Assembly: GCF_008329985.2 (NCBI RefSeq)
Contig: NZ_CP038437.2
Coordinates: forward strand, 310,001 to 374,000
Length of the DNA: 64,000 nucleotides
Source of the DNA: Halomonas binhaiensis
GTDB taxonomy: Bacteria; Pseudomonadota; Gammaproteobacteria; Pseudomonadales; Halomonadaceae
Direction of reading: 5' to 3'
Part shown: positions 24,257 to 33,596 of the stretch, in pieces
Position numbering within the stretch: position 1 is the stretch's first letter
Layout of the letters: each line of letters starts with the position of its first letter
Notes under the pieces: generated by a model
Database searches by the model: none
What the model was told of the DNA's origin: nothing
What the model saw: the letters and a program-made list of their open reading frames with translations, nothing else
Position numbers and translations under genes: made by a program

Positions 24257-25987
24257 ATGAACAATGTCATGCTCTGCTACGCCCTGGTATTTATCTTGGC
24301 GTTTCCCCTTGGGCTGTATCTGGCCCGTTGCCTGGATGACAGCCCCAGGGCATCACGTCTGGACCGGCTGTTCTGGCCGATAGAGGCGCTGCTGTACCGT
24401 TTGGCAGGTGTCGATGCTGGTAGCGGCATGTCCTGGAAAAGCTATGCCTGGGCGGTGATCAAACTGCATGTGCTGATGATCATCCTGGCTTGGGTGACGT
24501 TCATGGCCCAAGGGATCTTGCCGCTCAATCCAGACGACATTCCGGGAATGTCCTGGGACACGGCGCTGCACACGGCGATTTCGTTTGCCACCAATACCAA
24601 CCAGCAGCACTACTCGGGCCAGGCACAGCTGTCCTATCTCAGCCAGACACTGGCTATCGTCACTCTGCAATTCGTCACTCCTGCAACCGGCCTGGCAGTG
24701 CTGGTCGCCATTGCCCGGGTTCTGCTCAAGCGCAAGGATGCTGAAACGGCAACGGATGCCGGGGCACAAGGGAATACGCCCATTGATGTCGGGAACTACT
24801 ATCGCGATCTGGTTCGTACCCTGGTGCGCGCGATGCTGCCAGTGGCGGCGGTGGTTGCCTTGCTGCTGAGCTGGCAAGGGGTGCCGAGCACGCTACATGG
24901 TGCCGAGGTGGTGCAACCGTTGGATGCCAGCGTCAGTGAAAGTCAGGTGATCCCGCGTGGACCGGTGGCCGCCATGGTGGCGATCAAGCAGCTCGGTACC
25001 AATGGCGGTGGCTGGTATGGGCCCAACTCCAGCGTACCGCTGGAGAACCCGACGGCCCTGGCCAATGTGATCGAGACCGTCTCCCTGTTGCTGTTTCCGG
25101 TGGCATTGCTGATTGCCGTTGGCGTGATGACCGGACGCAGACGGCTGCTGTTCGGCATTGGTACGGTAATGCTGGTGTTCTCGTTGATATCGACATCATC
25201 GGCGATCATCTCGGAGCGTGCGCCCAATGCTGCTTTCTCCGGGTTGGCACTGTCTGGCAGCGCCAACATGGAGGGCAAGGAACTGCGCTTCGGGCCTGAA
25301 ATGTCGGCCCTGTGGGGGAGCTGGACGACCCAGACCTCGAACGGTTCGGTCAATGCCATGCATGACAGCTTCAATCCCATGGGTGGGCTGGTGGAATTGA
25401 TGGACATGTTCGTCAACGTCACCTTCGGTGGGGTTGGTGTCGGTCTGATCGGTTACCTGTTGTATCTCATGCTGGCCGCTTTCATCGGCTCCCTGATGAT
25501 CGGACGCGCGCCCGAGATTCTCGGCAAGCCGCTGGAAACCCGGGAGATGCGCTGGATATCCCTGGCCATCCTGGCCCAGCCGCTGGTGGTCCTTGGGCTG
25601 ACCGCGATCACCCTGGCGTTTCCGAGCCTGACCGGCAACTCCAATCCGGGCTTCCATGGCTTGTCTCAGGTGCTCTACGAGTACACCTCGGCCTTTGCCA
25701 ACAATGGTTCCGGTTTTGAAGGCCTGGGCGATGACACGCCGTGGTGGAACCTGAGCTGTGGACTTGCCCTGTTGGCTGGGCGTTTCTTGCCCATGCTGGC
25801 GCCTCTGGCGGTGGCCGCCTGGCTGGCACAGAAGCGCACCGCTCCGGCCGGACGCGGCACTCTGTCAATGGACAGCGCTGCCTTTGCAGGATTGACCGCA
25901 GGCGTCATCGTCATCATCAACCTGCTCGGCTTTCTGCCGGTCCTGGTCATGGGACCCGTGGCAGAACAACTGAGTCTGGCTTTCTGA
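24257..25987 (+). CDS. kdpA: KdpA, potassium-binding channel subunit of the Kdp ATPase
   Basis: A 576-residue polytopic inner-membrane protein. KdpA pore-loop motifs are present: FATNTNQQHYSGQ in the first repeat, LGTNGGGWYGPNSS in the second, and EYTSAFANNGSGF in the fourth. These line the K+ selectivity path related to KtrB/TrkH channels. Family length is about 560-570. The CGGGAG before ATG 24257 is a fair ribosome site. Upregulated in low K+ or high osmolarity through KdpDE in known systems. Confidence 0.96.
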   Translation: MNNVMLCYALVFILAFPLGLYLARCLDDSPRASRLDRLFWPIEALLYRLAGVDAGSGMSWKSYAWAVIKLHVLMIILAWVTFMAQGILPLNPDDIPGMSWDTALHTAISFATNTNQQHYSGQAQLSYLSQTLAIVTLQFVTPATGLAVLVAIARVLLKRKDAETATDAGAQGNTPIDVGNYYRDLVRTLVRAMLPVAAVVALLLSWQGVPSTLHGAEVVQPLDASVSESQVIPRGPVAAMVAIKQLGTNGGGWYGPNSSVPLENPTALANVIETVSLLLFPVALLIAVGVMTGRRRLLFGIGTVMLVFSLISTSSAIISERAPNAAFSGLALSGSANMEGKELRFGPEMSALWGSWTTQTSNGSVNAMHDSFNPMGGLVELMDMFVNVTFGGVGVGLIGYLLYLMLAAFIGSLMIGRAPEILGKPLETREMRWISLAILAQPLVVLGLTAITLAFPSLTGNSNPGFHGLSQVLYEYTSAFANNGSGFEGLGDDTPWWNLSCGLALLAGRFLPMLAPLAVAAWLAQKRTAPAGRGTLSMDSAAFAGLTAGVIVIINLLGFLPVLVMGPVAEQLSLAF

Positions 25988-26028
25988 GTGCTGGCCTTTT
26001 GAAGTCTATTGCTGAGGAGTGGAAAGAC

Positions 26029-28068
26029 ATGTCCTTATCCAGTCATACGAGCCAGGCACCACAACATGACACCATGAGGTTGCATGGCCGTGAGCTGATG
26101 GTGGAATCCCTGCGCCGGTTCAGCCCCCGGGCCCTGGCACGCAATCCGGTCATGGCCGTGGTCGTGGTAGGCACCCTGGTATGTGCGCTTTACACCGGCC
26201 TGGCTCTGGTTCGAGGTACCAGTGTCTGGTTTTCCTTGTCGGTGACCTTGATCCTGTGGGCCACTGTGCTGTTTGCCAATGGCGCAGAAGCCCTGGCGGA
26301 GTCTCGAGGCAAGGCCCATGCGGGAAGCCTCAGGGCCACCAAGGGACAACTGAAGGCGCGCAGGCTCGACAAGGGAGGCCGGGAATACCTCGTTCCTGCC
26401 GACGACCTGCGTCGAGGCGATCAGGTCCGGGTGCGTGCTGGCGAGCTGATTCCCGCCGATGGCGAGATCATCGAGGGCGCGGGCTCGATCAACGAGTCGG
26501 CGGTCACTGGTGAGTCGGCTCCCGTATTGCGAGAGGCCGGCACTGACAGCAGCGGGGTCAATGCCGGTACCAAGCTGCTCTCCGATGAGCTGGTCATTGA
26601 AGTCAGTGCTGACCCGGGCGAGTCCTTGCTTGATCGCATGATTGCACTGGTGGAAGGCGCCAGTCGGCAGAAAACACCCAGTGAGCTGGCGCTGTCTGTG
26701 TTGCTGTCCACGCTGACCCTGATGTTCCTGATCGTGGTGGTCACGCTGGTGCCGATGGCCGAGTTCATTGGCGTCACGCCGTCGCCGGTGATGCTGGTGG
26801 CGTTGCTGGTGTGTCTGATTCCAACCACTATCGGTGGCCTGCTGCCGGCAATTGGCATCGCCGGCATGGAACGAGCGATGCGTGCCAACCTGATCGCCAA
26901 GTCTGGCAAGGCAGTGGAGATTGCCGGCAGCATCGATACGCTGCTGTTGGACAAGACCGGTACCATTACCCTGGGGGATCGCAAGGCCACGGAGTTCTCT
27001 CCCTGTGGCGGTGTTGCCGTGGCACACCTGCGTGATGTGGCTTATCAATGTTCCGTGGACGACCCCACCCCGGAAGGACGTTCCATTGTCAGTCTTGCTC
27101 GGGACCAGGGCACCCAGGCGACCTTGTCTACCGGGGCCGATTTTCTGCCGTTCTCGGCATCGACTCGGCTGTCGGGTGTGGATCTGGCCGATGGCATCCG
27201 GCTGCGCAAGGGGGCACCCAATGCCATTGCGGCTTTTGTCGAGGATAACGGTGGCCGACTGCCTGATGATTATATGCGCCTGGTCGAGCGTATTTCCCGC
27301 GATGGTGCCACGCCATTGGCGGTTGCCGAGGAAGACCGGCTGCTTGGGGTGATCGCACTGTCCGATGTGATCAAGGCCGGCATTGCCGAGCGCTTCGTCC
27401 AGTTGCGTGAGATGGGCGTCAAGACGGTGATGGTGACAGGTGACAACCCCCTTACCGCTGCAACCATCGCGGCTGAAGCGGGTGTCGATGACTATATTGC
27501 CGAGGCCACGCCGGAGCGCAAGCTGGAAGTCATCCGCGAAGAGCAGGCCAAGGGGCGTCTGGTGGCGATGATGGGCGATGGTACCAATGATGCCCCGGCG
27601 CTTGCTCAGGCCGACCTGGGACTGGCGATGAATTCCGGTACCCAGGCAGCCCGGGAAGCGGGCAACATGGTGGATCTCGATTCCGATCCCGGCAAGTTGC
27701 TGGCAGCGGTGGAGATCGGCAAGCAGTTGCTGATCACCAGGGGCGCCTTGACGACGTTCTCCCTGGCCAACGATGTGGCCAAGTATTTCGCTATCCTGCC
27801 GGCCATTTTCGCGGCCAGCATCCCCGCGCTGGGAGCCCTGGATATCCTCGGCCTGCATTCGCCGGAGTCCGCTGTGCTGGCGGCGGTGGTCTTCAACGCT
27901 CTGGTGATTCCGGCACTGATTCCCTTCGCGCTTCGTGGGGTGCGCTTCAAGGCTTCCTCGGCGACACAACTATTACGACGCAACCTGTTGATTTACGGCT
28001 TGGGCGGTGTGCTGCTGCCGTTTCCTGCGATCAAATTGCTGGATCTGATCATCGCTGCGTTTCTGTGA
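26029..28068 (+). CDS. kdpB: KdpB, P-type ATPase catalytic subunit
   Basis: A 679-residue P-type ATPase. The phosphorylated Asp is in LLDKTGTITLGD, the actuator motif is AVTGESAPV, and the hinge motif MMGDGTNDAPALAQAD is intact. Start MSLSSHTSQ at 26029 has AGGAG 9-10 nt upstream; the much longer frame from 25741 would overlap kdpA and is rejected. ATP hydrolysis here drives K+ passed from KdpA. The motif PTTIGGLLPAIGIAGM in the membrane helices is typical of KdpB. Confidence 0.97.
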   Translation: MSLSSHTSQAPQHDTMRLHGRELMVESLRRFSPRALARNPVMAVVVVGTLVCALYTGLALVRGTSVWFSLSVTLILWATVLFANGAEALAESRGKAHAGSLRATKGQLKARRLDKGGREYLVPADDLRRGDQVRVRAGELIPADGEIIEGAGSINESAVTGESAPVLREAGTDSSGVNAGTKLLSDELVIEVSADPGESLLDRMIALVEGASRQKTPSELALSVLLSTLTLMFLIVVVTLVPMAEFIGVTPSPVMLVALLVCLIPTTIGGLLPAIGIAGMERAMRANLIAKSGKAVEIAGSIDTLLLDKTGTITLGDRKATEFSPCGGVAVAHLRDVAYQCSVDDPTPEGRSIVSLARDQGTQATLSTGADFLPFSASTRLSGVDLADGIRLRKGAPNAIAAFVEDNGGRLPDDYMRLVERISRDGATPLAVAEEDRLLGVIALSDVIKAGIAERFVQLREMGVKTVMVTGDNPLTAATIAAEAGVDDYIAEATPERKLEVIREEQAKGRLVAMMGDGTNDAPALAQADLGLAMNSGTQAAREAGNMVDLDSDPGKLLAAVEIGKQLLITRGALTTFSLANDVAKYFAILPAIFAASIPALGALDILGLHSPESAVLAAVVFNALVIPALIPFALRGVRFKASSATQLLRRNLLIYGLGGVLLPFPAIKLLDLIIAAFL

Positions 28069-28126
28069 GGCTCTGGTTCGTGAATTGGGCTTGCGATGCA
28101 AGGATATGGAGAATAGGAGCCATGTC

Positions 28127-28702
28127 ATGACAACGTTTTCTATGTCACGTACTTCCTGGTGGGTATCACTGCGTCTGGTCGTGGTGCTGGCACTATTGCT
28201 GGGACTGATTTATCCCTTGGCGGTCACTCTTGTCGGAGGGGCGCTCTTTCCCCACCAGGCAACGGGTTCGCTGCTATACGACCGTGAGGGGAAAGTGGTA
28301 GGTTCGGCCCTGGTTGGCCAGGGTTTCCAGGAAGCAAGATATTTCCATGGACGGCCATCGGCGGCGGACTATGCTGCTGATGGAGTGTCAGGCTCGAACC
28401 TGGCACCGAGCAACCCGCAACTGCGTCAGCGAGCCCTGGACGAGGCGCAGCGGCTGCAGACTCGGGACGGCCTGGTGGCCGGGCAGATTCCGGTGGATCT
28501 GCTGGCGGCTTCCGGTTCGGGAATCGATCCGCATATTTCTCTCGAGGCAGCTCAGGCGCAGCGCGCACGAGTGGCGCAGCAGCGAGGTTTGAGCGAGTCT
28601 GAAGTCGATAGCATGATCAGTGCAGCCATCGATGATGGTGGTTGGCTCGGTAAGCCACTGGTCAATGTGTTGAGGTTGAATTTGGCGCTCGATGCCCGTT
28701 AG
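28127..28702 (+). CDS. kdpC: KdpC subunit of the K+-transporting ATPase
   Basis: A 191-residue protein with one N-terminal membrane helix (LRLVVVLALLLGLIYPLAVT) and a periplasmic domain. Family motifs are YFHGRPSAADY, SGSNLAPSN and VPVDL/GIDPHISLEAA-type segments (here IPVDLLAASGSGIDPHIS). AGGAG sits 7 nt before ATG 28127. The TAG stop at 28700-28702 directly abuts a family A repeat end. Confidence 0.95.
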   Translation: MTTFSMSRTSWWVSLRLVVVLALLLGLIYPLAVTLVGGALFPHQATGSLLYDREGKVVGSALVGQGFQEARYFHGRPSAADYAADGVSGSNLAPSNPQLRQRALDEAQRLQTRDGLVAGQIPVDLLAASGSGIDPHISLEAAQAQRARVAQQRGLSESEVDSMISAAIDDGGWLGKPLVNVLRLNLALDAR

Positions 28703-28727
28703 GGAAACACTGCATAAATGCCTGCGC
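28703..28727. repeat. Repeat family A, left end immediately after kdpC
   Basis: Twenty-five bases starting GGAAACACTGCATAAATG are identical to 7731-7755. The repeat starts at the base after the kdpC stop and fills half of the gap to kdpD. No right end is visible before kdpD. Confidence 0.7.
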
Positions 28728-28782
28728 GGTGCTCATGCGGCATTCTCCGACGCGTCAGAAAATCTCTGTTCAAGGAAGCAGG

Positions 28783-31518
28783 ATGAAGAAACCGGGAAGT
28801 CAGGAAGTGCCTCGCCCTGATCCTGATGCCTTGCTCAAGTCCGCGCGCCGTGAGGCGCGCGGCTGTTTGCGTATCTTTCTTGGCGCCGCTCCGGGGGTCG
28901 GCAAGACCTATGGCATGTTGCGCACAGCCCAGGAGCGCTGTGCGCAGGGTGATGAAATCGTCATCGGCGTGATCGAGTCTCACGGGAGGGTAGAGACCGA
29001 ACAACTGTGCGAGGGCATCGAGCGGCTGGCTCTGGCCGAGCGGATGTATCGTGGGCGCAGTTTCCATGAGTTCGATCTGGATGCCGCCCTGGCTCGGGCC
29101 CCGGATATCATCCTGGTCGACGAACTGGCCCATCGTAATATCCCTGGCAGCCGCCACCCGCGGCGCTACCAGGATATCGAGGACTTGCTCGATGCGGGTA
29201 TCGATGTGTGGACCACGCTCAATGTCCAGCATATCGAAAGCCTCAACGATATCGTCGCCCGGGTCACGGGTATCCGCATGCGAGAGACGATACCGGACTC
29301 CTTGATCAGTCGGGCCCGGGACATCACCTTGATCGACCTGACCCCTGATGAACTGATCCAGCGTCTCCAGCAAGGCAAGGTGTATGTTCCTGAGCAGGCC
29401 AGGGCGGCGCTGGACAGCTTCTTCAGTGAAGCGAACCTGACTGCCTTGCGTGAGCTGGCCATGCAGACCATGGCCGAGCGGGTGGACGCGGATGTGCGTG
29501 ACTCCATGGGAGTGCGCGGTGTGGAGGGGCCCTGGCCAGTACGGCCGAAGGTCCTCGTTGCCCTTAGCGGGCGCCCGGAAGATACCAGCCTGATTCGTGC
29601 AGCACATCGCATGGCGGAACGACAACATGCCTCCTGGCGGGCAGTGCATGTCGATACAGGCCTCGATACACCAGCGATACATCTGGAGCTGGAGCGCTCC
29701 AGCCAACTGGTCGAGAGATTGGGTGGCGAGGTTGTCATCCTGGCCGGCCAGAGCCGCCTGATGGAACTTCTCGATTACGCTCGGCGTAACAACATCACTA
29801 CTCTGGTCATCGGACGTGCGGTGTCTCGACCATGGCGTTTCTGGCACCGCTCCCTGGGCAGCAAATTGCTCAAGGTCGCGCGGGACTTCGACCTGGTCAT
29901 CGTCTCCGAAAGCGGGAGGTGCAAGCAGAGCAAGCCCTTTACGTTGTTTGAACGTTCATGGCTTTCCCTTAGCCGGCGCGAATACTGGGTACCGTTGGCC
30001 GTGTTGCCGGCAACACTGGCAATTGCGCTGGGCATTGATCGGGTGATGGAACTGGCCAATGTTTCCCTGGTGTTTCTCACGGGTGTGCTGGTGGTGGCCG
30101 CCTTTAGCGGAACTCGGGCGGCCATGCTGTGCGCTGGACTGAGCTTCCTGGCCTACAATTTCCTCTTCACTGAACCACGCTACACCCTGTTCATGGACCA
30201 CCGCCATCAACTGCTTTCGGTGGTGTTCTTTCTTGCCGTGGCCATGATAGGAGGGCAGTTGGCCGGTCATGCCCGGCGCCAACTCATTGCGCTGCGTGAG
30301 AGCCGCGACCAGACCCAGAAGCTGTTGCAGTTTTCCCGTGCCTTGTCGGTGGCGGCCGATCATTCTGGTGTGCGGCAGGTCGGTGTCGCCACGCTGGCCG
30401 ATTGGCTGCAGGTACCTACGGTGTATCTCGAAAGTACGGCAGAGGATGATGAACTGCATTTGAGCGAGTCCCGCCCCGGTGTATTGAATTTGGATGCTAC
30501 GGCCCGCCAGGCGGCGATGTGGACCTATTATCATCAGCGCCCCAGCGGATATGGCTCTGATACGCTGTCATCTCAGCGCTGGCGCTTCATTCCACTGGTC
30601 GACAAGGATGTTGTGCTGGGTGTCGTCGGGCTGGCCCTGGCCGATCGCCAGGCACCATTGGTCTACGAGCAGGAAATGCTCATCGATACGCTGCTCAATC
30701 AACTGACGACGGCGCTGGCGCGTACTCGCATGGTCAGCGACTTGAGTGCGGCGAGGATGGCGGAAGAGAACGAGCGCCTGCGTTCAGCGTTGCTGTCTTC
30801 GGTGTCTCATGACTTACGTACGCCACTGGCATCGATCATCGGTGCGGCCAGCTCCCTGCGCGATCTGGATGAGCAGTTGTCCAGCGAGGACAAGCGTGAG
30901 CTTCTCGATGGTGTACTGGGTGAAAGCGAACGCCTCAACCGATATATCCAGAACCTGTTGGATATGACTCGCCTTGGCCATGGTGCGATGAAGATCGAGC
31001 GGGATTGGGTAACGTTGCCTGACCTGGTCAATTCGGCGCTCAAACGCCTCGGTGCGCCTCTGGCCAAGCTGCATGTCACGCGCCATTGGGCGGTGGACCT
31101 GCCACTCTTGTATGTGCATCCTGCGCTGATCGAACAGGCGCTGGTCAATATCATAGAAAATGCGGCGCGCTATTCGAAACCCAGTGACGACATTTCGAAA
31201 CCCGGTGATGACATTCGCATCGTTGCCGAGCAGAAAGGCAGCGACATGGTGATTTGTATCTGTGACCAGGGGCCGGGTATCCCCGAGGAGATGCGTGAGC
31301 GGGTATTCGACATGTTCTTCAGTGGAGGAGAAGGCGACCGTGGTCGCCATGGCAGTGGCCTGGGACTGGCAATATGCCGCGGGATGATAGGAGCCCATGG
31401 GGGCTCGATCAGGGCTGAAGGCAACCCGACCGGAGTCGGTACCTGTATCATCATTCACCTACCCTTGGAGGATTCTCCACCGGGACCACAGGAGAGCGAG
31501 GCAGCGGATGAGTGTTGA
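28783..31518 (+). CDS. kdpD: KdpD, sensor histidine kinase for potassium/osmotic stress
   Basis: A 911-residue sensor. Order: N-terminal KdpD domain with Walker A (LGAAPGVGKTYGM) and Walker-B-like ILVDELAH, a universal-stress-protein-like domain, four membrane helices (about residues 400-500), a GAF-like region, phospho-acceptor helix SVSHDLRTPLASI, and an HATPase domain (NIIENAARYS, DQGPGIP, GSGLGLAICRGM). AAGGA precedes ATG 28783. A 21-bp tandem duplication (31174-31215) inserts SKPSDDI SKPGDDI just after the N box. It phosphorylates KdpE. Confidence 0.95.
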   Translation: MKKPGSQEVPRPDPDALLKSARREARGCLRIFLGAAPGVGKTYGMLRTAQERCAQGDEIVIGVIESHGRVETEQLCEGIERLALAERMYRGRSFHEFDLDAALARAPDIILVDELAHRNIPGSRHPRRYQDIEDLLDAGIDVWTTLNVQHIESLNDIVARVTGIRMRETIPDSLISRARDITLIDLTPDELIQRLQQGKVYVPEQARAALDSFFSEANLTALRELAMQTMAERVDADVRDSMGVRGVEGPWPVRPKVLVALSGRPEDTSLIRAAHRMAERQHASWRAVHVDTGLDTPAIHLELERSSQLVERLGGEVVILAGQSRLMELLDYARRNNITTLVIGRAVSRPWRFWHRSLGSKLLKVARDFDLVIVSESGRCKQSKPFTLFERSWLSLSRREYWVPLAVLPATLAIALGIDRVMELANVSLVFLTGVLVVAAFSGTRAAMLCAGLSFLAYNFLFTEPRYTLFMDHRHQLLSVVFFLAVAMIGGQLAGHARRQLIALRESRDQTQKLLQFSRALSVAADHSGVRQVGVATLADWLQVPTVYLESTAEDDELHLSESRPGVLNLDATARQAAMWTYYHQRPSGYGSDTLSSQRWRFIPLVDKDVVLGVVGLALADRQAPLVYEQEMLIDTLLNQLTTALARTRMVSDLSAARMAEENERLRSALLSSVSHDLRTPLASIIGAASSLRDLDEQLSSEDKRELLDGVLGESERLNRYIQNLLDMTRLGHGAMKIERDWVTLPDLVNSALKRLGAPLAKLHVTRHWAVDLPLLYVHPALIEQALVNIIENAARYSKPSDDISKPGDDIRIVAEQKGSDMVICICDQGPGIPEEMRERVFDMFFSGGEGDRGRHGSGLGLAICRGMIGAHGGSIRAEGNPTGVGTCIIIHLPLEDSPPGPQESEAADEC
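31174..31215 (+). repeat. In-frame 21-bp tandem duplication inside kdpD
   Basis: Two adjacent 21-bp units (31174-31194 and 31195-31215) begin TCGAAACCC and differ at two positions. They encode SKPSDDI and SKPGDDI in the ATPase domain, after the N box. The frame is kept. Confidence 0.85.
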
Positions 31519-32221
31519 TCAAAATCGTGTCCTTGTCGTCGATGATGAGCTGCAGATTCGCCGTTTTCTGCGTATCAGCCTCAGCTCCCAGGGCTTCGAC
31601 GTCATTGAAGCTGAAAACGGTGAGCAAGCCTTGCTGAGGGCGTTGAACGACAAGCCCGATGTGGTGCTGCTCGACCTTGGGCTGCCTGACGTGGACGGCC
31701 ACGATGTATTGTGTGCCATCCGCGCCCAGAGTGATGTCCCGGTGATGGTCGTGTCGGTGAGAGCATCGGAGGATGAAAAGGTCATGGCCCTGGATGCTGG
31801 AGCCAATGATTATGTGACCAAACCCTTCGGTATCCAGGAACTGCTGGCCAGGGTGCGCGCGGTGTTGCGTTATCGTCGCCAGACCAGTGGTGTTGCCAAG
31901 GTTCGGCGCTTGCAGGCGGGGGATCTGGTCATTGACCTGGATGATCGGCGTATCACCCTGTCCGGGAAAGCTGTGAAGCTGACACCCAAGGAGTACTCCG
32001 TACTGGCGTTGTTGGCCGAGTTTCCTGGGCGCGTGGTCACCCAGGCCCAGATACTCAAGGATATCTGGGGCCCCGTGCATCAGCATGACACCCATTACCT
32101 GCGTATCGTCATCAGCCGTTTGCGCCAGAAGCTGGGGGATAGTTCCGAGCAGTCGGAACTGATCCAGACAGAGTCCGGCGTTGGCTATCGACTGATGGCG
32201 GCCGAGGTCGAGGACACTTGA
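31508..32221 (+). CDS. kdpE: KdpE, response regulator of the kdp operon
   Basis: A 237-residue OmpR/PhoB-type regulator. Receiver residues are the DD pair (VLVVDDE), the phospho-acceptor Asp in VVLLDLGLPD and Lys in TKPFG. The C-terminal winged helix has LTPKEYSVLALLAEFPGRVV and THYLRIVISRLRQKLGD. ATG 31508 overlaps the kdpD end by 11 bp, so the pair is translationally coupled. It should bind upstream of kdpF. Confidence 0.94.
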   Translation: MSVDQNRVLVVDDELQIRRFLRISLSSQGFDVIEAENGEQALLRALNDKPDVVLLDLGLPDVDGHDVLCAIRAQSDVPVMVVSVRASEDEKVMALDAGANDYVTKPFGIQELLARVRAVLRYRRQTSGVAKVRRLQAGDLVIDLDDRRITLSGKAVKLTPKEYSVLALLAEFPGRVVTQAQILKDIWGPVHQHDTHYLRIVISRLRQKLGDSSEQSELIQTESGVGYRLMAAEVEDT

Positions 32222-32233
32222 GGCGTGGCCGGT

Positions 32234-33412
32234 TCAGTCCTGGCGCACGGATGCCTCTCCGGTTTGCCTGTTCGGCATGTGGCTCAGGCGCAGTATCCAA
32301 CTGACAGCCATGACGCCGGCCAGCAGGATGGCTCCGAACAACTTGAAAGCTGTGTCGTGCCCGAAGTGATCGATCAAGGCGCCGGTAAAGACCACCGGCA
32401 GGCTGAAGCCGATATAGGCCATCAGGAAAAATCCTGCACTGGCCCGTGAATGTTGCTCTTCCCCTGCCTTGGCCAATACACCGCTCATGCCGCCGAGGTA
32501 GATGAAACCATAGCAGGCGCTGCTGGCCGCCACGGTACCCGTGAGCACGGTTATCAGCGAACCTTGCAGCGCTCCCCAGGCAATCAGGGCAAAGGCCAGT
32601 GGCAGTATCACCAAACCCAGTTGTGTTGATATCGCCGGGCTCAGCTTGCGCGCCCAGGGCTGGAACAATACACCGCAGCTGCAGATACCAAAGGTGGCAA
32701 AGCCCGACCAGGACGACAGGCCATGCTGGGCCAGGGTCGATGGCAGGATGGCAATCACCAGTCCCACGGTGGCCCAGGCCAGCAGGATAGCCAACCCGAA
32801 TGGCAGGGTGCCTGCGGGATAGGCAGGCAGACGCAGCATCTTGATATGGTGCTGTCTCGCTGAGGTGTCGGGTACGCCAGCCACCAGCACGAGTGCCAGC
32901 GTTGCCGCAGCCAGATACAGCCATAGGCTTGGAGGTGTCAGGCTGGGCGAGTGCATGATGAACAGGCTGGTCACCGCCGCGCCCAGGCCAAAGCCAAGCG
33001 ACGTGCTGGCTGTGACCCAGTTGGCTGCCACTCTCTTGTCCTGTCCCTTGAACAGCTGGAGCATGTAGGCGGGAGCTGCCGCGGAAAGCAGTGCTGCGCC
33101 GATGCCCATCAGGAAGCGGGCGGCACCCAGTGTCACCAGACCCGGCGCGATGATGGTGAGGGCCGTGGCCAGCAGGCTCAGGCACAGGGCGGTGACAATC
33201 AAAGGCCGTCGTCCCAGCTTGTCCGGCAATCCGCTCAATGCCAGCAAGACCGGCATTATGCCGACGACATAACAGGCAAAAGCGATGGTAGTCGCCCCGA
33301 CACCTGCACCATCTTCTTCCGCCAGTGCATGGTAAAGAGGAGCCTGGAGATTGACCGCTGTAGTGATCATGCACAACGCAAAGGCAAGCCGAAGCGCGTT
33401 GAAACGAGACAT
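32234..33412 (-). CDS. MFS transporter, putative drug/metabolite exporter
   Basis: A 392-residue 12-helix MFS protein. The helix 2-3 loop LSGLPDKLGRRPLIV is the MFS signature, and RFLMGIGAALLSAAAPAYM is helix 4. AAGG lies upstream of the start MSRFNALRLA at 33412. It is transcribed divergently from a MocR regulator with a shared 184-bp promoter region and is probably its target. An exporter of an amino acid, amine or drug is plausible; sequence does not decide. Confidence 0.85.
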   Translation of the reverse strand: MSRFNALRLAFALCMITTAVNLQAPLYHALAEEDGAGVGATTIAFACYVVGIMPVLLALSGLPDKLGRRPLIVTALCLSLLATALTIIAPGLVTLGAARFLMGIGAALLSAAAPAYMLQLFKGQDKRVAANWVTASTSLGFGLGAAVTSLFIMHSPSLTPPSLWLYLAAATLALVLVAGVPDTSARQHHIKMLRLPAYPAGTLPFGLAILLAWATVGLVIAILPSTLAQHGLSSWSGFATFGICSCGVLFQPWARKLSPAISTQLGLVILPLAFALIAWGALQGSLITVLTGTVAASSACYGFIYLGGMSGVLAKAGEEQHSRASAGFFLMAYIGFSLPVVFTGALIDHFGHDTAFKLFGAILLAGVMAVSWILRLSHMPNRQTGEASVRQD

Positions 33413-33430
33413 AGGACACCTTGATAAGTA

Positions 33431-33578
33431 AGCAAAATGCTTTTTATGGCAGTCTCGCACGATGCTGATAAAACCTTGGATTACAGTTGGCAATCACTGT
33501 TCTGGTATTTCTGCAGTTGATATCAAGTGATCCGATATTTGGTTGAAGGAAGTATCTGATTGAAGAGCGCATTTTGCT
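33431..33578. promoter_or_regulatory. Paired inverted 10-mers in the MFS/MocR divergent promoter region
   Basis: AGCAAAATGC (33431-33440) near the MFS start and its exact reverse complement GCATTTTGCT (33569-33578) near the MocR start bracket the intergenic region. The left copy itself is part of a palindrome (AAGCAAAATGCTT). MocR regulators often bind separated repeats between divergent genes, so these are candidate operators. Confidence 0.4.
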
Positions 33579-33596
33579 GAAGGAAGCTTGCCATTC

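Noticed and set aside
26035..27969. Open frame of 644 codons on the minus strand
   Set aside because: It is antisense to kdpB, whose P-type ATPase motifs are unmistakable; the antisense product is rich in His/Gln/Arg with no domain.
32112..33419. Open frame of 435 codons on the minus strand overlapping the MFS gene
   Set aside because: It is a different frame of the same DNA; the MFS protein has normal helices and loops, this one has none.
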